DNA of 64,000 bases, from positions 1 through 64,000 of the forward strand of contig JACWER010000008.1 of NCBI GenBank assembly GCA_014653385.1, in the 5' to 3' direction. Of the stretch, positions 20,054 through 28,632 are shown in pieces. Source of the DNA: Pelagibacterales bacterium SAG-MED50 (GTDB lineage: Bacteria > Pseudomonadota > Alphaproteobacteria > Pelagibacterales > Pelagibacteraceae). Within the stretch, counting starts at the first letter, position 1. Every line of letters begins with the position of its first letter. The translations under genes and the position numbers were made by a program. The notes below the pieces were generated by a model, which saw nothing but the letters and a program-made list of their open reading frames with translations, ran no database searches and was not told the DNA's origin.

Positions 20054-21170
20054 TATTTTTTTTTATAAATTTTATTATCAATGGTGGAAGAATATAGATA
20101 AATCAATATTTTTAATTATTAGTTTATTATTTGTAATTGGACTTTTTTTCTCATTAGTTTCCACATCATTAATTGCTTCTGATAAATTAGATACAAATAG
20201 TTACTTCTTTTTTTTTAGGCATTTAATATATATTTTTATTGGAATATTTATAATTTTTATTTTTTCTTCTTTAAAAACTAATCAATTATTTTATTACTCA
20301 TATTTTCTTTTTTTTATTACTTTGGTTACTTTACTTTTAGTTCCCATTATTGGTGTTGAAGTTAAAGGATCAAAAAGATGGATAGATTTATTTTTTTTAC
20401 CAAGATTTCAACCCATTGAATTATTAAAACCCTTTTTCATTATCATGATTTCAACTATTTTATGTAGTGTCAGAACTTCAAATATTTATTTAAAATATTT
20501 ATTATCAACAATCTTGGTATCTATAATTGCTTTATTTCTTATAATGCAGCCAGATATAGGTCAAACTCTTCTCGTTATTTTCTCTTGGGCAGTTTTAATT
20601 TTTACATCTGGAGTAAATATCTTTCTTCTTTTTGGTCTTTCCACTATTGCTATTATTTCATTAGTTTACTTAATTATGTACGTACCTAAGTTTGATTATA
20701 TTCAAGGTAGGATTTTTTCTTTTTTTAATAGAGATACAGGAACACATAATTTTCAATCTGACAAAGCTATCGAGTCTATTACAAGTGGTGGTTTCTTTGG
20801 TAAAGGAATTGGTGAAGGAACTTTAAAAAATCGAGTACCAGAAGCACACACTGATTATATAATCTCTGTAATTTCTGAAGAGTTTGGTGTTGTTGCCATA
20901 ATATTAATATTATTATTATTTTTAATCTTTATTTATATGGTTTTTAAAAAAATAAACTTTGAAAAAGATGATAAAATTAAACTTGTTTTAATCGGATGTG
21001 TGAGCTTAATTTTAATGCAAGCAACTATTCATATAGGTGTTAATATCAGATTGTTTCCCACCACAGGTATGACCTTACCATTTTTAAGTTATGGAGGTTC
21101 TTCAATAATAAGTATCTCAATAATATCAGGCATAATCTTAAATTTAACAAAAAGAAAAATAGAAAATTAA
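20043..21170 (+). CDS. ftsW: Lipid II polymerase / SEDS protein FtsW
   Basis: Polytopic; VEVKGSKRWIDLFFLPRFQPIELLKP; LPFLSYGGSSI. Confidence 0.93.
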   Translation: MQSNIFFYKFYYQWWKNIDKSIFLIISLLFVIGLFFSLVSTSLIASDKLDTNSYFFFFRHLIYIFIGIFIIFIFSSLKTNQLFYYSYFLFFITLVTLLLVPIIGVEVKGSKRWIDLFFLPRFQPIELLKPFFIIMISTILCSVRTSNIYLKYLLSTILVSIIALFLIMQPDIGQTLLVIFSWAVLIFTSGVNIFLLFGLSTIAIISLVYLIMYVPKFDYIQGRIFSFFNRDTGTHNFQSDKAIESITSGGFFGKGIGEGTLKNRVPEAHTDYIISVISEEFGVVAIILILLLFLIFIYMVFKKINFEKDDKIKLVLIGCVSLILMQATIHIGVNIRLFPTTGMTLPFLSYGGSSIISISIISGIILNLTKRKIEN

Positions 21171-21171
21171 A

Positions 21172-22239
21172 ATGAAAAGTAAGATTTTAATTTCTACTGG
21201 AGGATCTGGTGGCCATGTTATTCCTGCAATTACAATCCATGATCATTTAAAGGAAAATTACGATATATCAATTTCAAGTGATGTTAGAGGTCTTAAATAT
21301 CTTGATGATAAATTTTATAAGATACTAGTTATTGATACACCTAAGTTAAATAATTTAATTTTATTTCCATTATCAATTTTAAAAGTATTTTATTTAGTTT
21401 TAAAATCATTGATAATACTAAAAAAAGAAAAAATTCGAATTCTTATTTCTACTGGTGGGTATATGTCACTACCATTATGTATAGCAGCTTGGATATTAAA
21501 TATAAAAATTTATTTGCTAGAACCTAATATGGTAATTGGAAGGGTAAATAAATTTTTTCTTAAATTTTCTAAAAAAATTATATGTTATTCAGAGAATATT
21601 ATTAATTTTCCGAAAAAATATAAAAATAAATTAAATATTATAAATCCACTAATAAGAAAAAAATATTATTTTAAAAAATCAAAAGAAAATAATAATAATA
21701 AATTTACTTTAATAATAATAGGAGGTAGTCAAGGTGCACAAATATTTGATAAAATTTTGCATGAGACAATTATTAAAGTTTCGAAGTTTAAAACTTTAAA
21801 GGTAATTCATCAAACAAATCAAAAAAACATAAATAATCTCAAAAATCTATATTCAGAAAATAAGATTGATAATACTGTTTTCAGTTATGATCAAAATCTT
21901 AATTTATTAATAGATCAAGCTGATTTGTGTATTACAAGATCTGGTGCCTCTAGTTTAGCTGAAATTTCTTTATCTAAAAAACCATTTATTGCCATTCCAT
22001 TACCAAGTTCTAAAGATAATCATCAATTAGAAAATGCTAATTATTATAAAAATAAAGGTTGCTGCTGGGTTGTTGATCAAATTAACTTTGATAAAAAAAA
22101 ATTTGAAGATTTGTTATTAAACATATTGAGTAATAAAGATGAAATACTTATAAAAAAAAATAATTTAGAAAAATTAAATTATCAAAACACCTGGAATAAT
22201 GTTAATCAAAATTTATTAAATATTATTAATGAAAATTAA
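21172..22239 (+). CDS. murG: UDP-GlcNAc--MurNAc-pentapeptide-lipid GlcNAc transferase
   Basis: ISTGGSGGHVIPAITI; STGGYMSLPLCIAA; GGSQGAQIFD; CITRSGASSLAEI. Confidence 0.95.
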   Translation: MKSKILISTGGSGGHVIPAITIHDHLKENYDISISSDVRGLKYLDDKFYKILVIDTPKLNNLILFPLSILKVFYLVLKSLIILKKEKIRILISTGGYMSLPLCIAAWILNIKIYLLEPNMVIGRVNKFFLKFSKKIICYSENIINFPKKYKNKLNIINPLIRKKYYFKKSKENNNNKFTLIIIGGSQGAQIFDKILHETIIKVSKFKTLKVIHQTNQKNINNLKNLYSENKIDNTVFSYDQNLNLLIDQADLCITRSGASSLAEISLSKKPFIAIPLPSSKDNHQLENANYYKNKGCCWVVDQINFDKKKFEDLLLNILSNKDEILIKKNNLEKLNYQNTWNNVNQNLLNIINEN

Positions 22240-23623
22240 ATTAGCAAAATCAGAAATTATTCATTTTATTGGAATTGGTGGAATAGGCATGAGTGGATTA
22301 TCTCTTATTATGAAGGGTAAAGGATTTAAAGTTCAGGGCAGTGATATTGCTAGCAACAAAAATATTGAGAGATTAAAAAAAGATAAAATTAAGATTACAA
22401 TTGGACATAAAAAGCAAAATATTAACAAAGCAACAATTGTAGTAGTTTCTTCTGCAATTAAAAAAAATAACCCTGAATTAATAGAGGCAAATAAAAAACA
22501 ACTACCGATTTATAAAAGAGGTGAAATGCTGGCTAATATTGTTTCTTTAACAAAAAATATTGTAGTTGTTGGCTCTCACGGAAAAACAACTACGACATCA
22601 CTAATAGCTTCGATTTTTCAAGAAACCAAAATAGATCCAACCATTATTAATGGAGGTGTAATAAATTCTATCAATAATACTGCAAAACTTGGTAAAAGTG
22701 ACTGGTCTATCTTAGAAGCTGACGAGTCTGATGGTAGTTTTGTTCACGTTCCACCAACATATTCGATAATTACCAACATAGATAGAGAGCATATGGATTT
22801 TTATAGTTCTTTTGATGAGTTAAATAATTATTTTATTAAATTTATAAAAAAAGTTCCATCCTTTGGAAAATCTTTTATTTGTATTGATGATAAGAATAAT
22901 AAAAATTTGATTAAGAGGCTGAGTAATAAAAATTTTTATACATATGGAACAGATGCAAAATCAAATTTTTGTATTAGAAATATTAAACAATCAAAAGATT
23001 ATTCTGAGTTTGATTTAAAGATAATTTTGCCAAATATAAAAAAAAAATTAATTAAAAAAATTAAAATACCTTTATTAGGAATACACAATGTTAGAAATTC
23101 AGTTGCAGCCTCAGCTTTGGCTATTACAGTTGGATTAACAGTTTCAAGTATTAAAAAAGGATTAAAAAACTTTAAGGGTGTTCAAAGAAGATTTAATAAA
23201 ATTTTCACATTTAATAAAGTTGACTTTTTTGATGACTATGCCCATCATCCAACTGAAATCAAATTTGTGTTAGAAGGAGTAAATAAAGTTTATAAGGGGT
23301 ATGAAAAAATATGTATTTTTCAACCACATAGAATATCAAGGTTAAAAGACTTAAAAAAAGATTTCACTTATGCATTTAAAAATGCAGATAAAGTAATCTT
23401 ACTTCCTATTTATACAGCAGGAGAAAAAATATCATTAGGTTTTAAATATGAAAATTTTGCAAGAGAAATAATCAAAAACTCAAAAATAAAACTATTTTTA
23501 GCAGATGATAGATTTCAATTAGCTAAATATATTAAAAATAATATTTATGGAAAAAAAATAGTTATTGGAATGGGTGCAGGGACAATCTCAACTTGGATGA
23601 GAGAAATGCCTAAATATTTATAA
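22229..23623 (+). CDS. murC: UDP-N-acetylmuramate--L-alanine ligase
   Basis: HFIGIGGIGMSGLSLIM; VVGSHGKTTTTSLIAS; EADESDGSF; FDDYAHHPTEIKFVL. Confidence 0.96.
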   Translation: MKIKLAKSEIIHFIGIGGIGMSGLSLIMKGKGFKVQGSDIASNKNIERLKKDKIKITIGHKKQNINKATIVVVSSAIKKNNPELIEANKKQLPIYKRGEMLANIVSLTKNIVVVGSHGKTTTTSLIASIFQETKIDPTIINGGVINSINNTAKLGKSDWSILEADESDGSFVHVPPTYSIITNIDREHMDFYSSFDELNNYFIKFIKKVPSFGKSFICIDDKNNKNLIKRLSNKNFYTYGTDAKSNFCIRNIKQSKDYSEFDLKIILPNIKKKLIKKIKIPLLGIHNVRNSVAASALAITVGLTVSSIKKGLKNFKGVQRRFNKIFTFNKVDFFDDYAHHPTEIKFVLEGVNKVYKGYEKICIFQPHRISRLKDLKKDFTYAFKNADKVILLPIYTAGEKISLGFKYENFAREIIKNSKIKLFLADDRFQLAKYIKNNIYGKKIVIGMGAGTISTWMREMPKYL

Positions 23624-24528
23624 TGAGCATTAACCAAAATGATTTGTTATCAGAATTTAATAAGAATATTAAATTTGATTATAATTTAAAAAAAAGGAAT
23701 TGGTTTAACATAGGTGGTAATGCTAAAATTTTCTATAAAGCTGAAAATTTGAAAGAATTAATTAAATTTTTAAAATTAATAAAAAATAAGGAGAAAATAT
23801 TTATTCTAGGAGGTGGCTCGAATACTCTTATTACTGACAAAACTTATGATGGTATTGTAATCAAGTTATCAAATAATTTTAATAATATTTCCCTACTTTC
23901 AGAAGACATAATTATTGCTGGAAGTGCCGTTAGTGATAAATCACTTTCAGAATTTGCAATGGATAATAGTTTGGGTGGATTTGAGTTTTTATCTTGTATA
24001 CCTGGTACAGTTGGAGGAGGTATAAAAATGAATGCTGGTTGTTTTGGAAGAGAATTTAAAGATATCCTAATCTCAGTACAAGCTATAAATAAATCAAGAC
24101 AAGTTGTTACAATTCCAGCAAAAGAAATTGATTTTAAATATAGAGATAGTGGATTACCTAATGATTTAATTTTTCTTAGTGCATCTTTTAAGGGTTTCAG
24201 AAAAAAATCAGATTTGATTAAGAAAGAAATGATAGAATTAAAAGAAAAAAAAGAAAAAGCACAACCTACAAAAATTAAAACAAGTGGAAGCACTTTTAAA
24301 AATCCATTAGGTCAATCAGATAAAAAAGTTTGGCAATTAATAAAAGAGTCAGTTCCTCTAGAAAAATCATTTGGGGACGCTGGTATTTCTGAAAAACATT
24401 GTAATTTTTTTATAAACAAAGGTAATGCTAAATTTGATGATATGAAAAAATTAATAGAATTTGTGTCTGAAAGTGTTTTAAAAAAAACTGGTGTAAAGTT
24501 GCAAACAGAAATAAAAATTTTAGAATAA
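23623..24528 (+). CDS. murB: UDP-N-acetylenolpyruvoylglucosamine reductase
   Basis: NWFNIGGNAKIFYKA; LGGGSNTLITD; IPGTVGGGIKMNAGCFGREFKD; SGSTFKNP. Confidence 0.95.
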   Translation: MSINQNDLLSEFNKNIKFDYNLKKRNWFNIGGNAKIFYKAENLKELIKFLKLIKNKEKIFILGGGSNTLITDKTYDGIVIKLSNNFNNISLLSEDIIIAGSAVSDKSLSEFAMDNSLGGFEFLSCIPGTVGGGIKMNAGCFGREFKDILISVQAINKSRQVVTIPAKEIDFKYRDSGLPNDLIFLSASFKGFRKKSDLIKKEMIELKEKKEKAQPTKIKTSGSTFKNPLGQSDKKVWQLIKESVPLEKSFGDAGISEKHCNFFINKGNAKFDDMKKLIEFVSESVLKKTGVKLQTEIKILE

Positions 24529-24529
24529 A

Positions 24530-25444
24530 TTGAAAAAAAAAATATTAATACTTGCTGGTGGAATTTCAAAAGAAAGATTAATTAGCCTTGATACAGGCTT
24601 ACAAGTTTCAAAGGAGCTTAAAAAAAATGGTTACAAAGTAAAAATTTCTGAACCAGATGGCAGTTTGTCAAAAAATATTAATCAATTTAAACCTAATGTT
24701 ATATTTAATGCTTTACATGGACAGTTTGGTGAGGATGGTTATATACAAACTATTTTGGAAGGGTTTAAAATACCTTATACTCATTCTGGAGTCATTGCTT
24801 CTTCATTAGCAATGGATAAAGCAATATCTAAAAAAATTTTTATACAAAATAAAATTAATACTCCAAAATATATTAAATATTCTTATGAAGAAAATAATTT
24901 TGATTTAATAAAAAATATTGAAAAGAAGTTCAAATTTCCAGTTGTAGTTAAACCAATTAATGAGGGTTCAAGTGTAAATGTTTTTATTTGTTCAAAAAAA
25001 AGTATTTCAGGAATTTTAAATTCATTGAAAGTTTATAAAGAGATAATGATAGAAGAATTTATTGGTGGAAGAGAAATTCAAGTTGCAATTATGGGTAATA
25101 AAAAGTTAGGAGCAATAGAACTAAAACCAAAAAGAAAATTTTATGACTATAAAGCTAAATATAGTGCTAATGCAAAAACAGAGCATATAATTCCAGTAGA
25201 TCTTCCAAAAAATAAATTAAATGAGATAATGAATATATCACTAAAAGCTCACAAGATTATTGGTTGTAAGGGAGTTACCAGATCAGATTTTAAATTTTAT
25301 AAAAATAAGTTTTACTTACTAGAGATTAATACTCAACCAGGCATGACAAAACTATCTCTTGTTCCAGAAATAGCAAAGTATAATGGAATATCCTTTATAA
25401 AACTGATTGAGTGGATTTTAAAAGATGCAACAACGAAAAAGTAA
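24530..25444 (+). CDS. ddl: D-alanine--D-alanine ligase (TTG start)
   Basis: LHGQFGEDGYIQTILE; YTHSGVIASSLAMDKAISK; VKPINEGSSVNVF; LLEINTQPGMT. Confidence 0.95.
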   Translation: MKKKILILAGGISKERLISLDTGLQVSKELKKNGYKVKISEPDGSLSKNINQFKPNVIFNALHGQFGEDGYIQTILEGFKIPYTHSGVIASSLAMDKAISKKIFIQNKINTPKYIKYSYEENNFDLIKNIEKKFKFPVVVKPINEGSSVNVFICSKKSISGILNSLKVYKEIMIEEFIGGREIQVAIMGNKKLGAIELKPKRKFYDYKAKYSANAKTEHIIPVDLPKNKLNEIMNISLKAHKIIGCKGVTRSDFKFYKNKFYLLEINTQPGMTKLSLVPEIAKYNGISFIKLIEWILKDATTKK

Positions 25445-26081
25445 AAAAATTTTAATATATTTTTTTTTACTGATAGTAGTTGGCTCAATAAATAATATTA
25501 ATTTTAATGGTTTAATATTTCAAAAAATTAATAACATTAATATTATTGGATTAGATATTAAGGATAAATTAATTTTACTTAAAAAAATAGAAAAGTTTAA
25601 TCTAAATAATATTTTTTCAATCAGGAAGATTGATCTAGCAAATGAAGTTGAATCAAATTCTTTGGTAGAAAATTATTCTATTTTTAAAAGATATCCATCT
25701 TCACTAGATATCAATATAAAGAAAACTAAATTTTTGGCAAAAATAAATAAAGATGGTCAAATTCTTTACATAGGCTCAAATGGAAAATTTATAAAAAATG
25801 ATTCTTTAAATAATCAATTACCTTTTATTTTTGGAAATCCAGAGGCAATTGATTTTTTTAATATAAAAGAAATTATTGATAAATCTAAAATTTCTTACAC
25901 AAAGATAAAAAATTTATATTTTTTTCCATCTAAAAGATGGGATCTAGAATTAAGAGACGATACTATAATAAAACTACCAAATGATAATATTAGTATTGCC
26001 CTTAATTTAGCAACAGAATTTTTAGATGATAATAAATTAATAGATGCGAGAATTAAAAATCAAATTATTTTAGATGATTGA
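25425..26081 (+). CDS. ftsQ: FtsQ-like cell division protein
   Basis: Position after ddl, single N-terminal TM, POTRA-like region, RWDLELRDDTIIKLP near C-terminus. Confidence 0.8.
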   Translation: MQQRKSKKILIYFFLLIVVGSINNINFNGLIFQKINNINIIGLDIKDKLILLKKIEKFNLNNIFSIRKIDLANEVESNSLVENYSIFKRYPSSLDINIKKTKFLAKINKDGQILYIGSNGKFIKNDSLNNQLPFIFGNPEAIDFFNIKEIIDKSKISYTKIKNLYFFPSKRWDLELRDDTIIKLPNDNISIALNLATEFLDDNKLIDARIKNQIILDD

Positions 26082-26760
26082 AGATATAGACTTTGAAACT
26101 TTTCTTTATATTTCTAAAAACAAGTATCAAATATTTGTTTATGATAAAATTAATTTAAAGAATTTATACAATGAAGAAATAAAAAATGACGATGAGATTG
26201 AGTTAACTAATCTTTCAAAATTTCTTGATAATAATATTTATAAAATTGAAAAAATGATAAAAAACTTTATTAGTAATATCATTTTAATTATAGAAGATGA
26301 TAAAGTTTTAGATGCAGGTATCTCATTAAAAAAAAAAAATTATGAAAAAAATATAGATCATAAATATTTAGAAAACAGCTTAGTCGAAGTCAAAGATATT
26401 TTTAAAGAAAATTACCAAGATCAGATAATTATGCATATGATCATTGTTGAAAATGAAAATAATTTTTTATTAAATAACACAAATAACAATGATGATTATT
26501 TGTTTTTAGAGGTAAATTTTATTTCTATTACAAATAACTTCACTATTAATATTGATAAGTTGTTAGCAAATCATCAAATTGAAATTAATCGCTACATGTC
26601 AGGCAGCTATATTAAAAATTTTCTTGATGATGATTTAAATGAGTTGCCAGCTATTGCAAATAAATTAAAAAACGGTCTAAATAAAAATGAAGTTCAATTA
26701 GTCTCGAAAAATAAAGAAAATAAAGGTTTTTTTGAGAGATTCTTTCAACTATTTAGTTAA
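26074..26760 (+). CDS. Protein at the ftsA locus; candidate ATPase-less FtsA remnant (1A/1C region plus C-terminal amphipathic helix)
   Basis: 228 aa, overlaps ftsQ end and precedes lpxC; central KYLENSLVEVKDIF...LFLEVNFISITNNFTINIDKLLANHQIEINRYM parallels the FtsA SHS2 (1C) pattern; ends NKGFFERFFQLFS. No actin-fold nucleotide-binding motifs seen. Confidence 0.5.
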   Translation: MIEDIDFETFLYISKNKYQIFVYDKINLKNLYNEEIKNDDEIELTNLSKFLDNNIYKIEKMIKNFISNIILIIEDDKVLDAGISLKKKNYEKNIDHKYLENSLVEVKDIFKENYQDQIIMHMIIVENENNFLLNNTNNNDDYLFLEVNFISITNNFTINIDKLLANHQIEINRYMSGSYIKNFLDDDLNELPAIANKLKNGLNKNEVQLVSKNKENKGFFERFFQLFS

Positions 26761-26824
26761 AAGTGTTTTTTCTAGTAATATTTGTTGTTTTCAAAATTTG
26801 TTAAAAGCAAATTAAAAGACTCAT

Positions 26825-27745
26825 GTGTCTTATTTAACTCAAAAAACAATTAAAAATAATGTTTCATTTAGTGGTGTAGCTTTACACAGTGGAGTAGATG
26901 TGAATGTATGCATTAAACCAGCTGAGCCAAATTTTGGAATTGTTTTTAAAAGAGTTGACTTCAAAGAAAATAACTTAGTTTACCCAAATTTTATGAACGT
27001 TACTAATACTTCACTTAACACAACTATTGAAAATGAATTTGGAGTTAAAGTTTCAACTATTGAACATTTAATGGGAGCATTATTTGGATTGGGAATTGAT
27101 AATGCGTTAATAGAAATAGATAATGAGGAAGTTCCAATTCTAGATGGATCTGCAAAAGAATTTATTGAAAAGATTATTGGTTCTGGATTAGAAGTAAGTG
27201 AGGCTCCTATTAAGATTATTAAAATCAATAAAGAAATAAAGTTTACAGATGGTGAGAGATTCATTTCAATAGAGCCATCTACTTTGAGTTTGGATATAGA
27301 CTTTGAATTAAAGTACAAAAATCCAATAATTGGAAATCAAACTAATAAAGTTAAAATTTTTGAAGATGATTTGACTGATATTTATAATTCAAGAACCTAT
27401 TGTTTGTTCGAAGATATTGAGTTGATCAAAAAAAATGGACTGGCAAAAGGTGGAAGTTTGCAAAATGCTATAGTTGTTAAAGATAATGAAATTTTAAATC
27501 CTAAGGGTTTAAGAAATGATAAAGAATTTGTTAATCACAAAATACTTGATTGCATAGGGGATCTTTATACGACTGGATATAGAGTAATTGCTAAAATAAA
27601 ATGCTCTCAAGGAGGTCATTATCTTACCAATCAGTTGCTTAGAAAAGTATTTGAAAATAAAGATAATTTTTCAATTCTTGAAATAAAAGAAAAAAACTTG
27701 CCTCATACTTTAATAGATAGAAAATTATTGAAATCCATAGCTTAA
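26825..27745 (+). CDS. lpxC: UDP-3-O-acyl-N-acetylglucosamine deacetylase (GTG start)
   Basis: TQKTIKNNVSFSGVALHSGVDVNVCIKPA; STIEHLMGALFGLGIDNALIEID; VNHKILDCIGDLY. Confidence 0.95.
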   Translation: MSYLTQKTIKNNVSFSGVALHSGVDVNVCIKPAEPNFGIVFKRVDFKENNLVYPNFMNVTNTSLNTTIENEFGVKVSTIEHLMGALFGLGIDNALIEIDNEEVPILDGSAKEFIEKIIGSGLEVSEAPIKIIKINKEIKFTDGERFISIEPSTLSLDIDFELKYKNPIIGNQTNKVKIFEDDLTDIYNSRTYCLFEDIELIKKNGLAKGGSLQNAIVVKDNEILNPKGLRNDKEFVNHKILDCIGDLYTTGYRVIAKIKCSQGGHYLTNQLLRKVFENKDNFSILEIKEKNLPHTLIDRKLLKSIA

Positions 27746-27791
27746 GCTAAACATATATTTTAAAAGATATAAATTAAAGGTATAATCAAAC

Positions 27792-28631
27792 ATGGTCTGT
27801 CGTAATTTTTTTAATTTTTTTTTTATTATGTTGTTTTGTATTTCTTGTTCAAAAACAGATATTGAAAAATCTAAAATTAATGAAGTAAATCTAGAGTCTC
27901 AAATGATTGAAGCCTACGAAGAAGGTTTAAAAGAACTTGAAAATGGTGATGTTTTGTTAGCAGCTCAAAAATTTAATGAAGCAGAAATTTTATTTCCTCA
28001 ATCAGAGTATGCACCTAAATCTGCTTTAATGGCTGCCTATTCATATTATACCCAAAATTATTATGCAGATGCGATAGCTGAATTAGAAAGATTTTTAAGA
28101 ATTTATTCTAATCATAAAGATATTGTTTATGCCGAATATTTATTAGGATTGTGTTATTATGAGCAAATTGTTGATGAAAAAAAAGATCTTGAATCTCTGA
28201 TAAATGCTAAAAAAACATTTAAAAGTTTAATATCAAAATATCCTAAAACTGAATTTGCAACCGATGCTATGTTTAAAATTAATCTTATAAATGAAATTTT
28301 AGCAGCTAAAGAAATGTATTTAGGTAGATATTATCAAGGTAAAAAAAAATGGGTCCCAGCAATAAATAGATTTAGAGTTGTTGTTGATGATTATGAAACT
28401 ACTATTTATGTGGAAGAGGCAATTCATAGATTGGTTGAAATATATTATACGCTTGGAATAGATAAAGAAGCAATAAAATATGCAAATTTACTAGGTTATA
28501 ACTATCAATCATCCACATGGTATAAACAGTCATTCAAGATATTTAATATAAATAATAATGAAAATAAGAAAAGAGATATTAAAAAAGAAAATAATTCTAT
28601 ATTGAAAAAATTTAAATCTCTATTTAGTTGA
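27792..28631 (+). CDS. bamD: Outer membrane assembly lipoprotein BamD
   Basis: Lipobox LFCISCSK; TPR repeats ALMAAYSYYTQNYYADAIAELERFLRIYSNHKDIVYAEYLLGLCYYEQI. Confidence 0.9.
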   Translation: MVCRNFFNFFFIMLFCISCSKTDIEKSKINEVNLESQMIEAYEEGLKELENGDVLLAAQKFNEAEILFPQSEYAPKSALMAAYSYYTQNYYADAIAELERFLRIYSNHKDIVYAEYLLGLCYYEQIVDEKKDLESLINAKKTFKSLISKYPKTEFATDAMFKINLINEILAAKEMYLGRYYQGKKKWVPAINRFRVVVDDYETTIYVEEAIHRLVEIYYTLGIDKEAIKYANLLGYNYQSSTWYKQSFKIFNINNNENKKRDIKKENNSILKKFKSLFS

Positions 28632-28632
28632 G

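Noticed and set aside
23844-24293. 149-aa minus-strand ORF (and 24312..24569)
   Set aside because: Antisense to murB, which is clearly the real gene.
26980-27318. 112-aa minus-strand ORF
   Set aside because: Antisense to lpxC, no coding signature.
27738-27749. 12-bp palindrome TAGCTTAAGCTA at the lpxC stop
   Set aside because: Short, AT-rich and includes the stop codon context; not enough to call a regulatory site.
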